64,000 nt of DNA from Segatella paludivivens DSM 17968 = JCM 13650 (GTDB lineage Bacteria; Bacteroidota; Bacteroidia; Bacteroidales; Bacteroidaceae): NCBI RefSeq assembly GCF_000373185.1, contig NZ_KB890671.1, positions 62,001 to 126,000 of the forward strand, read 5' to 3'. Below are positions 25,660-34,048 of the stretch, in pieces; the stretch's first letter is position 1; each line of letters opens with the position of its first letter. Made by a program: the position numbers and the translations under genes. The notes under the pieces were generated by a model that saw only the letters and a list, made by a program, of their open reading frames with translations, made no database searches and was not told where the DNA came from.

Positions 25660-26553
25660 ATGGCAAAACTGCAAATTTTCACCTACGAGTTTAGTTACAT
25701 AAATTGTCCTGAAGATCGTGGTCTGTTTAAAGAATTAGAAAGAGTAGACGTAAAAGAATCAAGATTAAACAAACAAAAGATTTTGGATGATTACCTTCAT
25801 TACATGGCTGATGAGGGTGTTCCTTTTAAAAAGGGAAAGAAGGAATATAAGCAAATAGTGGTGTGGCAGGAAGACGGAATTTGGGATTTAAGAATAGCCA
25901 ATAACAAAAAGCAGAAGATTGAACATGAATTTATAAAAAAGAAAATTCCTGACAATCCTAGTTGCGCGGTATTTATTGATAACCGCAAGGATGTGCAGAC
26001 GATAGCTATTCAGAAACTCACAGAAGCCTTTTATAGTCCTGTGGCATTATCTAAAATAATGATGGAAACCTTTAATTTATATCTTGCACAAAGACGATTA
26101 AAAATAACTATAGCTCCACGTTTTGACTCTCACGAGTTTTGGAAAATAGTGACGAATCATCCCTATAAGATAAAAATGGTGAATTTTAAGTTTCCGTTTC
26201 CCAATCTACCTGTAATATCAGACTTGATTGGAAACATACTTGACACTGCAGACGATATGAATGGTGCACCAAGATTAAGTTGGGAAGCCAATGATGACGA
26301 AGTGCTTACGCCGCATGAAGGCAAGGATTTACTTAATCGTTGTGTTAAGGCGTGTGCTGCCACTGGTTCTGAAATTAAGTTAAAATTGACAAACGGAACA
26401 AATATTATATGTGGAGAGAATGGTAGTCAGGAGCGTGAAATCAATGATGAAGCGCTTAGTCAAGAGTATGATGACTTGTTTGATAGCAAGTGCCAGATGA
26501 TAACTGATTTTCTAAATAGTATAAATTTAAATACTACAATAGGCAATGTATAA
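25660..26553 (+). CDS. Unknown protein A of the three-gene cassette
   Basis: 297 residues, no signal peptide or membrane segment. I do not recognise a family. An N-terminal mixed alpha/beta part (MAKLQIFTYEFSYINCPEDRG, lysine-rich to about residue 110) is followed by DNPSCAVFIDNRKDVQTIAIQKLTEAF, LAQRRLKITIAPRFDSHEFW and IKMVNFKFPFPNLP. That is a pattern of alternating strands and helices typical of small nucleic-acid or signalling folds, though no catalytic motif is evident. The acidic C-terminal third may be a second domain. Its end overlaps the next gene by 8 bp. Codon use is more AT-rich than in flanking housekeeping genes, suggesting transfer. Confidence 0.75.
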   Translation: MAKLQIFTYEFSYINCPEDRGLFKELERVDVKESRLNKQKILDDYLHYMADEGVPFKKGKKEYKQIVVWQEDGIWDLRIANNKKQKIEHEFIKKKIPDNPSCAVFIDNRKDVQTIAIQKLTEAFYSPVALSKIMMETFNLYLAQRRLKITIAPRFDSHEFWKIVTNHPYKIKMVNFKFPFPNLPVISDLIGNILDTADDMNGAPRLSWEANDDEVLTPHEGKDLLNRCVKACAATGSEIKLKLTNGTNIICGENGSQEREINDEALSQEYDDLFDSKCQMITDFLNSINLNTTIGNV

Positions 26554-27391
26554 GAGATTTTCGGAGAAGGAGAGCATGGACAGAATGAATAAATATCTTG
26601 AAGCGGATAGTTTGTTTATGGTAGCTTATTTTTTGTTAGCTAAATATACCTCAATGGATGACGAATTGAATCCAGAGGAAATATGGACAGAAGCTCTGAA
26701 GGTTGTAAAAAGGTTGATTAATAGCGAACATCCTGATTTTATGGTCTATAACATAGGACTAAATCTTAATTCACGTTATGCCTCTTTAAAATCATCAGAT
26801 GGCACTTCATTAATAAAGCGTAGTAAGGAAAAGGCACAATACACTACGCTTCTTGTTCTTTGGTGTGCCTTGATAAAATTGAGCGAGGCTGGGGAGACGG
26901 AAGAATGCACCATAATAATGTTGGCAATTATTAGAAACATAAGTACGCATCCCAAATACAAACAATTATCTGATGATTTACACCATCACGAAATGATTAA
27001 AGAGCATGAAGGCTTTTTTGCTGATACAAGCAAGAAACTAAGTGATTTGTGTGATTGTAGTAAAGATGAACAAACAGTTGAAAGCGTACTAACTAATTTA
27101 GTAGATTCTGCCGAAGAATTTGGACTTGAAAGAATTACTTATCTTATGTCAATGTTATATGAATTTCAAAGAAAATGCCCAAGTACTTCAATTGATGAAG
27201 CAATAGAATACGCACGCGGTAGATGTCTTGACCTTCGTAAAAAACATGAACAGGCAACGAATCAAACCATAAGCGGCAGCAACGTGTTTAATGGTGAAGT
27301 AAAAAATCCTACATTTATGTTGCCGGAAGATTGGGATAAAAATGGTAAACTAGTAAATGATTATGGACAAATTCCACCAGAAGAACAATAA
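26546..27391 (+). CDS. Unknown protein B of the three-gene cassette
   Basis: 281 residues, predicted almost wholly helical and soluble. I do not recognise a family. The middle carries hydrophobic helices (YTTLLVLWCALIKL, CTIIMLAIIRNIS) and a His cluster DLHHHEM near residue 147. The C-terminal end holds SNVFNGEVKNPTFMLP, echoing CNVFNGPVYGGVFLAP near the start of protein C. It overlaps gene A by 8 bp and gene C by 35 bp in a different frame, so the three are one transcription and translation unit. An earlier ATG-rich start is not available. Confidence 0.75.
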   Translation: MYKRFSEKESMDRMNKYLEADSLFMVAYFLLAKYTSMDDELNPEEIWTEALKVVKRLINSEHPDFMVYNIGLNLNSRYASLKSSDGTSLIKRSKEKAQYTTLLVLWCALIKLSEAGETEECTIIMLAIIRNISTHPKYKQLSDDLHHHEMIKEHEGFFADTSKKLSDLCDCSKDEQTVESVLTNLVDSAEEFGLERITYLMSMLYEFQRKCPSTSIDEAIEYARGRCLDLRKKHEQATNQTISGSNVFNGEVKNPTFMLPEDWDKNGKLVNDYGQIPPEEQ

Positions 27392-27905
27392 TTGCAATGT
27401 TTTCAATGGTCCGGTTTATGGCGGAGTATTCCTTGCTCCCCAACAAACTGATCATGTGGCAGAAGCTGAAGTTGCCGATGCTGTTGAAATAAAAGAAACG
27501 GCAGCAAAGGTTGAAACTCCACGTCGTGGCAGAAAAGCAGAATTTCTTTTTGAGAAAGACGGTGAGAAAGATTATGTGTTTACAGAAAAATGTGCAAAAG
27601 CATTTAATGATTTTCTATCACGCCATCATGTTAAGAATAATAAAACTCTATGCTCAAGCAAAGATAATTATCCCTCAAAGGTGTTTGTTGTATTATACAA
27701 ATTATTGATAGAGAAAGAAATCTTACCAAGTAACTGTAATGGTAATTCATGTTATGATTTTCTTTATTCAGACTGTAAACTAACAAGCAGTGTAACCAAG
27801 AAAAGTTATTCTGGATTTATAAAGAGGCTCATTGATAATCGCGAGCCTGATGTTTTGCTAGTTGATGAAGTGAAAAAATTGATTGAAGAATTAGGCATTA
27901 AATAA
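27357..27905 (+). CDS. Unknown protein C of the three-gene cassette
   Basis: 182 residues (ATG at 27357; a second ATG two codons on). An Asn-rich start NNNCNVFNGPVYGGVF leads into an acidic Ala/Glu linker (AEAEVADAVEIKETAA). A basic stretch PRRGRKAEF opens a compact alpha/beta C-terminal domain (about 70-182), with YVFTEKCAKAFNDFLSRH and LLIEKEILPSNCNGNSCYDFLYSD. No known family is recognised. The gene ends 30 bp before a strong terminator, which closes the cassette. Confidence 0.7.
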   Translation: MIMDKFHQKNNNCNVFNGPVYGGVFLAPQQTDHVAEAEVADAVEIKETAAKVETPRRGRKAEFLFEKDGEKDYVFTEKCAKAFNDFLSRHHVKNNKTLCSSKDNYPSKVFVVLYKLLIEKEILPSNCNGNSCYDFLYSDCKLTSSVTKKSYSGFIKRLIDNREPDVLLVDEVKKLIEELGIK

Positions 27906-27936
27906 ATTTATTTAGCGCATTTGATTATAGGCATAT

Positions 27937-27974
27937 AGGGCAATCCGCAAAGGGTTGCCCTATTTCTGTTTTAA
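27937..27974 (+). terminator. Intrinsic terminator closing the three-gene cassette
   Basis: A 10-bp stem with one wobble (AGGGCAATCC 27937-27946 with GGGTTGCCCT 27952-27961) and a T-rich tail. Confidence 0.8.
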
Positions 27975-28027
27975 GCCGAATTGAATTTAGCTTAAAAGGC
28001 AGAAATGGCTTAACAAAAAACTTGCCC

Positions 28028-28096
28028 TACATTTGCATCCGTCATCCGATACAACGGCAAGTTTGCGGGTTGTACTTTTGAAAGGCGGATGCAAAT
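28028..28096 (+). promoter_or_regulatory. Promoter and inverted repeat upstream of the DUF3127 gene
   Basis: TACATTTG at 28028-28035 is a perfect -7 box. It overlaps the left arm of an 11-bp perfect inverted repeat, ATTTGCATCCG (28031-28041) with CGGATGCAAAT (28086-28096); the right arm ends 6 bases before the ATG. The position suggests a protein-binding operator or a leader hairpin that could sequester the ribosome-binding site. Confidence 0.5.
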
Positions 28097-28102
28097 ATAA
28101 TA

Positions 28103-28390
28103 ATGGAAAAGAGATTTTTTAAGGTGAAGGCTCTCATGGAAGTGAAAAGCGGAAAGAGCCAAAACGGAAACGATTGGAAAACAAGAGAAGTGGTGCTCGA
28201 AGCCGACGAGAAAGTGATGTATCCCGACGTGATTGTGGCAAGCCTGTTTGGTGATGCTGTGGATAAATTTGAATTCAAGGAGAACACTACTCTATGGGCA
28301 GACTTTGCCTTTCGTGCTCATGAATATCAGGGCAGATGGTTTAACGACCTGCGCATTACGAACTTCGGCGAAGATAACAGAAGTTTTTAA
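28103..28390 (+). CDS. DUF3127 (single-strand-binding-like) protein
   Basis: 95 residues. The text FFKVKALMEVKSGKSQNGNDWKTREVVLEADE, then YPDVIVASLFGDAVDKF and FAFRAHEYQGRWFNDLRI, is the DUF3127 pattern. These are small OB-fold proteins of Bacteroidetes thought to resemble single-strand DNA-binding proteins. It sits directly before the primase-helicase-like gene, which supports a role in DNA replication of this island. No stop-to-start overlap: about 105 bp separate it from the next gene. Confidence 0.8.
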   Translation: MEKRFFKVKALMEVKSGKSQNGNDWKTREVVLEADEKVMYPDVIVASLFGDAVDKFEFKENTTLWADFAFRAHEYQGRWFNDLRITNFGEDNRSF

Positions 28391-28496
28391 TCTTTTATTT
28401 TTTTAATCTGAGTTGAACGAGCGGGTGTAGAGTGCCCAGGGATAATTGTCGACAGCTTTAACGAGGCTCTGCTCTTCTCGTAATAATTCAGACAAA

Positions 28497-28847
28497 ATGA
28501 TAAATAATCAGAATAATTTCAACGAAAAAGTTGAACACGTACAGCTTGGCGGACAGGCTTTTTATGACGAAAGTAAATTCTTTATGTTCTCACCCGACAG
28601 CCCAGAAGTGGGATTGGTGAAGAAATTCAGAAGTAGAGGAGTGGGACAGCAAATGGCGGATGGCACTTTTGACTTTGTGGCTAAACCTGTATTGAGACCA
28701 AAGAGTACCCTTATCAAAAAGTTGGCTCACGGCAGAATTTCAGCCACTGCCGACGGTGCAATTCAACTCACGCTGAAGGTGTTTAAAAATGAGGGACTTG
28801 ACTGCATGGACACGATAATGAAAGAGGCAAGAGAGGCAACTGTATGA
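28497..28847 (+). CDS. Small conserved protein preceding the DUF3987 gene, unknown function
   Basis: 116 residues from the ATG at 28497 (MINNQNNFNEKVEHVQLGGQAFYD). The frame continues upstream to a TTG at 28446 but without a better start signal. Text such as FFMFSPDSPEVGLVKKFRSRG and LIKKLAHGRISATADGAIQLTLKV suggests a small beta-rich, basic protein. No named family is recognised. It overlaps the primase-helicase-like gene by four bases (ATGA), implying coupled translation and a shared job in DNA transactions. Confidence 0.7.
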   Translation: MINNQNNFNEKVEHVQLGGQAFYDESKFFMFSPDSPEVGLVKKFRSRGVGQQMADGTFDFVAKPVLRPKSTLIKKLAHGRISATADGAIQLTLKVFKNEGLDCMDTIMKEAREATV

Positions 28848-31255
28848 GCGTATACGTAATATCTATCAGGGACGGCCACAAGGTGGCTTGTCCCGTTAAA
28901 ACAAAAGATGAATATCTTAGACTGAGAGACAGCAGCCAGCAGAAAGCAAACCTGCAATTGGCGCGTGAAGGCAACGACAATGCAAAGCGACGACTTGTGC
29001 AGATGAACTATTCGAGCCATTATCCTGAGGGCGTTGTTAAGGGTTGCAAACTGCCTAGTATGGCTTTTGGCTTTGATCTTGACGACAAGGCTGAATTTGA
29101 GAAAGCCGCAAAGACTTTACTTGATAATCCTGAAAAATATGGATTGCTGATGCTTGAACGTAGTGCCAGACAGGGTGGTCACGCTGTGATGAAACGCGAA
29201 CGGGGAAAGACGATTCTTGAAAATCAAGTGCGCATTGCTCGTATGCTTGACTGCGAAATGGATACTGGTGCTCACGACATTAATCGAGTGTATTTCACAA
29301 CTACCGCCGACAAGGATAATCTGCTTTATCTGAATGATGAACTCTTTAGTGATAATTATGTGGAAGCCGACGTGAATGCGGAAGCCGAAGCGTTGGAACA
29401 TAGAATAGAAGAACTTCCCCCAGAGGCGCATAAAGCAAATAAGCACTGGCATCCAGCCATCCATGAGGAAAATGAAGCAAAGGTTGAAGAAACTACACTG
29501 GAAATAAATTGTGACAACAAAATTCAAAATACAGAAATGTCTTATCTTGGCATTCCATATTCTGATATAATAAACAAATGGTGGGAACTATACAATGATG
29601 GTCACACTCCGGTGAAGAGTAATCGTGATGTGCTGACGTTTGAATTGGCTGTAAATCTACGTCATATTTGCGGATTCGACCGCAATACCCTCTGCAAAGT
29701 AGTTCCTTGTTATGATGGATTTAGTGAGGAACAGAAACTTAAATGTATCGATTCAGCACTTATTTCAAGACGCACGCAAATGCCAAAGAGAATGCGCGAC
29801 GTGCTCACAGCTCTGCGAAAAGACAATATGGGCAACGAGGATGTGGTGAACGCTATTGACGAAGTGCAGACGCGTGACGAAGAATTTTATTACAGACAGT
29901 TGCCTCATTCGATTATGGTACAGGGTGTGAAAGATTCTATCGAGGCTGCTGGACATGGACTGACGATGCCTGTGCTCACTGCCATTTGTCCTGCCATCGG
30001 CGCCTTGGCGACGGGTGTGAAACTTTATGTGCACGGCAAAGCAAACTCACTAAATCTTATTTCATACATTGCGGGAGAATTTGGTTCTGGAAAGGGAAAC
30101 ATTGACCCTATCGTGGAAACATGGATGAACGAGGAACGTGAACTCACGAAAATATACAACAAACAGCATGAGGAATGGAGGGCTAAATATAAGGCTTCTA
30201 AAAACAAGAAAGAACAACCAGTTGAACCCAAATTGCCTAAACGCTGGCTGCCGCTCAACAATACAGTGGCAAATCTTGCCGAGGAATTGCAGAACGTTCA
30301 GGGGAAACATGCTTTCTCGTTCACTCCCGAAGCCGACAACGTGGCTCAAAAGTGGAAATCAGCAATGAGCGACTTCTCGGTGATGATAAGGCAAAGTTAC
30401 GACGGAAGTGCTTTCGACCGTGAGGCTCGTTCGGTTGACGCAGTAAATGTGCATATTGACAGACTGTTGTGGAACGTTGTGATGTGTGGCACTCCCGATG
30501 CTCTTTATAGAGTGGTGAGTAACTACACCGACGGTTTCCAATCGAGAATTGCCATTGCTCACACTCCTGATAACACATTCTCAAAACTTGATGACAATCC
30601 ACCGAAGCTATCCGATAAACAATCTGAACGCATTATGCAGGTGGCACATCTGCTGCCGCTGATTCAGGGCGACATTGAATTGCCAAAACTAGAGGAAAAG
30701 GGAAGGCAATGGGTAGAACAAATGAGACTTGAGACGATGAAGAACGACGACCGAATTATGGCCCGACAGCGTTTCAGAGTGTGCGTGACCGCCCAACGCA
30801 TGATGTGTTGTCTGATGCTTTGTGCAGTGTGCGGACAGTTGATAAGAAAATACGGATATGCTAAAGCAGAACTGTTGCTAACGCAGAAACATGAATTGTG
30901 GAAACAAGTAATTAGTAAGGTTCAGACACCGAAATTTCTTGATGCCTACGACGTGATTGCCGATTCACTGATAGAAAATAACATGTATTTCTTTAGAGAG
31001 AAGATAGAGTCTGCAATCACCTCACACGACTATCAGGGCTCTGCAAAAGGAGTGAGAGTGCACCGTGGAAAGAACGACAGCATCTTCTCACGTCTGGCTG
31101 ATGAATTCAGCTTTGAACAGGCGTTGCAGCAGTCTATTGCCGTGAAAGGCGGAAACTGTACTAGAAATTCAGTGTGTATGATGCTGAAGAACTGGAAAAA
31201 ACAGGGAATCGTTTCACAACAGGAAAACAATAATTATCGCAAGATTGCAAATTAG
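28844..31255 (+). CDS. BT4734-type N-terminus plus DUF3987 primase-helicase-like protein (VirE-like)
   Basis: 803 residues. Residues about 60-190 match the BT4734-like region (LPSMAFGFDLDDKAEFEKAAKTLL, ARQGGHAVMKRERG, ILENQVRIARML, DINRVYFTTTADKDNLLYL), a degenerate primase-type domain. Residues about 340-760 form the DUF3987 helicase-like ATPase, with a Walker-A-like GEFGSGKG at 411-418 and FTPEADNVAQKWKSAMSDFS in the next motif area. A winged-helix-like tail (VCMMLKNWKKQGIVSQQE) ends it. Such proteins recur in Bacteroidetes next to HU-like and smalltalk genes, and their function is unproven. A copy of the GTCA repeat follows the stop at 31264. Confidence 0.85.
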   Translation: MSVYVISIRDGHKVACPVKTKDEYLRLRDSSQQKANLQLAREGNDNAKRRLVQMNYSSHYPEGVVKGCKLPSMAFGFDLDDKAEFEKAAKTLLDNPEKYGLLMLERSARQGGHAVMKRERGKTILENQVRIARMLDCEMDTGAHDINRVYFTTTADKDNLLYLNDELFSDNYVEADVNAEAEALEHRIEELPPEAHKANKHWHPAIHEENEAKVEETTLEINCDNKIQNTEMSYLGIPYSDIINKWWELYNDGHTPVKSNRDVLTFELAVNLRHICGFDRNTLCKVVPCYDGFSEEQKLKCIDSALISRRTQMPKRMRDVLTALRKDNMGNEDVVNAIDEVQTRDEEFYYRQLPHSIMVQGVKDSIEAAGHGLTMPVLTAICPAIGALATGVKLYVHGKANSLNLISYIAGEFGSGKGNIDPIVETWMNEERELTKIYNKQHEEWRAKYKASKNKKEQPVEPKLPKRWLPLNNTVANLAEELQNVQGKHAFSFTPEADNVAQKWKSAMSDFSVMIRQSYDGSAFDREARSVDAVNVHIDRLLWNVVMCGTPDALYRVVSNYTDGFQSRIAIAHTPDNTFSKLDDNPPKLSDKQSERIMQVAHLLPLIQGDIELPKLEEKGRQWVEQMRLETMKNDDRIMARQRFRVCVTAQRMMCCLMLCAVCGQLIRKYGYAKAELLLTQKHELWKQVISKVQTPKFLDAYDVIADSLIENNMYFFREKIESAITSHDYQGSAKGVRVHRGKNDSIFSRLADEFSFEQALQQSIAVKGGNCTRNSVCMMLKNWKKQGIVSQQENNNYRKIAN

Positions 31256-31263
31256 TCATTATG

Positions 31264-31286
31264 GTCAAAGTCATTTTGGTCATTTT
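31264..31286 (+). repeat. Third copy of the GTCA repeat
   Basis: 23 bp identical to 25132-25154 in the same orientation, starting GTCAAAGTCATTTTGGTC. It lies 9 bp after the primase-helicase-like stop and 20 bp before the next ATG. With the pair at 25123-25279 it brackets the cassette and the DUF3987 genes. Confidence 0.85.
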
Positions 31287-31305
31287 AAATAATAGATATT
31301 GAATT

Positions 31306-31683
31306 ATGGATTTGGAATTGAAAAGAATACGTGTTCGCAAAGACACAACAGATGGATTGCTGAGACTTCACAACCGCCTAATCTGCCACACTGCGGAGTT
31401 TACACCTAAATGCCTTGAAATTGGTCGCTACGAGGTGAAAATGCAGTTAGATACTTCGCAAAAGAGTGTGCATCTATTGATAATAAGGTCTAACGGAAGA
31501 AAAGCTGTTGGAGAGCTTATTGCCGGTAATGGTGTGTTTAAGGTTAGATCGGGAAGTATTATCGTGGGCGATAATGTAACGTGGGGACTTTGCATACACA
31601 GCGAACGACGATTTAATGAACTTACTGAATTGTTTGTTGAATGCGTAAAAAGAAATGAAAAGATTTTCTTAGAGATTATCTAA
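31306..31683 (+). CDS. DUF5675-like small protein
   Basis: 125 residues. The start LELKRIRVRKDTTDGLLRLHN, the segment LEIGRYEVKMQ and the later GNGVFKVRSGSIIVGDNVTWGLCIHS resemble DUF5675 family proteins, which occur in Bacteroidetes phages and mobile islands and are likely beta-rich. The usual family sequence CDTLE is here CHTAEF, so the match is diverged. It is the last gene of the island and stops two bases before a perfect 14-bp terminator. Confidence 0.55.
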   Translation: MDLELKRIRVRKDTTDGLLRLHNRLICHTAEFTPKCLEIGRYEVKMQLDTSQKSVHLLIIRSNGRKAVGELIAGNGVFKVRSGSIIVGDNVTWGLCIHSERRFNELTELFVECVKRNEKIFLEII

Positions 31684-31685
31684 TG

Positions 31686-31736
31686 ATATTTGCGGATGCC
31701 GATGTTTGTCGTGCATCCGCAAATATACTTGTTTTT
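31686..31736. terminator. Strong intrinsic terminator at the right end of the island
   Basis: A perfect 14-bp stem ATATTTGCGGATGC (31686-31699) with 31713-31726, a 13-nt loop and a T-rich tail. It overlaps the stop of the convergent minus-strand gene and can serve both directions. Confidence 0.85.
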
Positions 31737-33051
31737 ATTTCTTTACGCTGTTGCAGATTATTTCTACAATATTGTCAATGCTTATTTTTGAAGAGTTTAC
31801 TACAAGGTCGTAGTTGCGGGCATCGGTCCAATAACCTCCTGTGTATTGCCAATAATGATTAGCACGTGCCTTGTTTGTTTTTAATATCTGTTCCTTTGCC
31901 TTCTCAGGGGAAGAATTGATGTAGCCGACTACACGCCCAACAGCATCCTTGATGTCGGAACATACGAAGACGTGGAAACTGTTTTTGTCGTCTTTTAATA
32001 CCCAATTGGCGCAACGACCAACGATTACACATGACTCATTATCTGCCAACTTCTTTATGGTGCGACTCTGTGAAACAAAGATTGCATCGTCTTCAGATGG
32101 ATTCATTGACATAGGAATGCTCTTGTCGGTAAATATAAGTTTCCATAACTTGGCTGTTGAAATATTCTGCTCGTTCTCCTTTACGAAATCATAAGAACAT
32201 CCAAGCTCGTCGGCAGTCTTGTCAATCAGGTATTTGTCGTAGAGCTTTATACCGAGTTTCTTTGCAAGTTTTTCGCCAACCTCGTGACCGCCGCTGCCAT
32301 ATTCTCTCGAAATGGTTATTACCAAAGGAGATGCGCTGATGTTTCTTTCTGTCGTGATGACTGTTAGCGGAGTGGCATTGAAAAATGGTTCTAGCCACTT
32401 GGTATATGGACTGAACTTTCTTATCAGAAAGCCTACATAGAACATTGAGAACAATGTGCCTACGCCTATCATGTCCCAATGCCAGCCACCAATGAAAATA
32501 AAGCATAATATTGCGCCAATGACAACAAGACCTGTGTCGCTGAACATCTTTACCTTGCCGAAGTCGGCATGGACAACTTTTGATATTGCCAGCGGAAATC
32601 CTTCGCCGGCTAGTGTCAACACGTCGCATTTCACTTCGATTGCAATTCCGTAGGCTAGCAGTCCTCCGCCAACACATAGTTGAATGCAACGCATCACGTA
32701 ACCAAATATGCTGCTGTCGAACATGAAAAGCCCTGTCATCCACATTGTTACGTCGGTGTAGAATCCAAAAATGAAGCTCACGACAATTTGTAACAGTTGA
32801 ATAATATGATAGTTTTTTCGTAATAGCAGTATCTGTGAAAGAATGAAAAAGATGTGCATACAGATTACGTATTTTCCCATTGACCACTTGGTGCCTGGAA
32901 CGAGACTCAACACATAAGGAGGACACGAGATAGGGGATGAACCCAAATTGGCGCGTATTGACAAAGACGTGCCGAACGCAATTATAAAGAGTGCAATTAT
33001 AAATACCACATATCTGCGCAATAATTCTTTCCCACTTCTTGCTGATTTCAT
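31735..33051 (-). CDS. YczE/YitT-type membrane protein fused to a cytidylate-kinase-like domain
   Basis: 438 residues in two parts. Residues about 12-215 form five or six membrane helices of the YczE/YitT kind (FGTSLSIRANLGSSPISCPPYVLSL, GGGLLAYGIAIEVKCDVLTLAGEG). Residues about 240-438 form a cytidylate-kinase-like domain with the P-loop ISREYGSGGHEVGEKLAKKLG (247-267), DKYLID, and SCVIVGRCANWVL. Cytidylate-kinase-like proteins of this kind usually stand alone. The fusion suggests coupling of nucleotide binding to transport. It is divergent from a LysR regulator 110 bp away, which probably controls it. Confidence 0.85.
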   Translation of the reverse strand: MKSARSGKELLRRYVVFIIALFIIAFGTSLSIRANLGSSPISCPPYVLSLVPGTKWSMGKYVICMHIFFILSQILLLRKNYHIIQLLQIVVSFIFGFYTDVTMWMTGLFMFDSSIFGYVMRCIQLCVGGGLLAYGIAIEVKCDVLTLAGEGFPLAISKVVHADFGKVKMFSDTGLVVIGAILCFIFIGGWHWDMIGVGTLFSMFYVGFLIRKFSPYTKWLEPFFNATPLTVITTERNISASPLVITISREYGSGGHEVGEKLAKKLGIKLYDKYLIDKTADELGCSYDFVKENEQNISTAKLWKLIFTDKSIPMSMNPSEDDAIFVSQSRTIKKLADNESCVIVGRCANWVLKDDKNSFHVFVCSDIKDAVGRVVGYINSSPEKAKEQILKTNKARANHYWQYTGGYWTDARNYDLVVNSSKISIDNIVEIICNSVKK

Positions 33052-33084
33052 TATTTTATTGATTACAATTTATTTTCTCGGATA

Positions 33085-33121
33085 CAAAATTACTAATAAT
33101 AATTGTTTTTATGTATATTTG
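33085..33121. promoter_or_regulatory. Divergent promoter pair between the fusion gene and the LysR gene
   Basis: TATATTTG at 33114-33121 on plus (toward LysR) and TAATTTTG at 33092-33085 on minus (toward the fusion gene). Neither has a clear -33 TTTG. Such back-to-back promoters are the usual site of LysR control. Confidence 0.45.
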
Positions 33122-33160
33122 CATTATTAATAGTTTTTATTCTTATCATTGAATTTATTA

Positions 33161-34042
33161 ATGGAACTTACACAGATGAAATATTTTGTGAAATTAGCTG
33201 AGGAACTAAATTTCACGGTGGCGGCACGCAAACTGTTTATTACCCAGAGTACTCTGTCGCTGAGCATAAAAAAATTGGAAGAGGAATGCGGAATGCCACT
33301 TTTCGACCGCATTGGAAAATGTACTTACCTCACTGACTCTGGGCGAATATTCGCAGAGTTCGCGCGCAGGGCGATTAAAGATACCGAGGACGGAATGAGG
33401 AGTATGAAGGAGATTAACGGCATTTACACCGGCAGACTGCACATTGGGGTGACTTACAGTCTGCACGATATTCTAAACGACTGCATTCTGCTGTTTACTG
33501 AGCAGTTTCCCGAAGCAGGATTGAGAATCATTGAGTCGGACTCGGTGAAGGAACTTGAGGAACTTGTTTTGAAGGGAGAAATAGACTTTGCGTTCACTTA
33601 TAGTTCAAAGAGAATGTCGACGTTGTTGGAATGTACCAAACTCTTTGAGACTCCGCTTTGCGTTATTGCGAGTAAAAATCATGAAATCGCTAAACAAAGT
33701 AGCATCACAATGAATGGATTGCGCAAATATCCTTTCGTTTTGTTTCCTTATGGTATTCACTCACGTATGGAAATAGAACATATGTTTGTTATGAACAATG
33801 AGCCGATACTTGTGCCACGCATAGAGGTGAATGATGCTAGTTTGATATTAAGAATGGTCGAGACTGGTAGGTGGCTCACAATATTGTCTGAGGGTATTGT
33901 TGCAAAGAAGGATAATTTCAGGGCTATAAGAATAGCTGGCGTGACTAATAACCTTACATGCTGCATCGTGAGACCTAAGGATAAATATTTGTCAACACTG
34001 GAACGGAAGTTCTGTGACATTATAAAAAGCCACTGGATGTAA
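33161..34042 (+). CDS. LysR-family transcriptional regulator
   Basis: 293 residues from the ATG at 33161; a TTG four codons earlier is less likely. The N-terminal helix-turn-helix reads MELTQMKYFVKLAEELNFTVAARKLFITQSTLSLSIKKLEEECG. The effector domain follows (LHIGVTYSLHDILNDCILLF, GEIDFAFTYSSK), as in CynR/CatM-type members. It likely senses a small molecule and controls the divergent membrane-kinase fusion gene; the ligand is unknown. It converges on nadD with a 6-bp gap. Confidence 0.92.
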   Translation: MELTQMKYFVKLAEELNFTVAARKLFITQSTLSLSIKKLEEECGMPLFDRIGKCTYLTDSGRIFAEFARRAIKDTEDGMRSMKEINGIYTGRLHIGVTYSLHDILNDCILLFTEQFPEAGLRIIESDSVKELEELVLKGEIDFAFTYSSKRMSTLLECTKLFETPLCVIASKNHEIAKQSSITMNGLRKYPFVLFPYGIHSRMEIEHMFVMNNEPILVPRIEVNDASLILRMVETGRWLTILSEGIVAKKDNFRAIRIAGVTNNLTCCIVRPKDKYLSTLERKFCDIIKSHWM

Positions 34043-34048
34043 ATGTTT

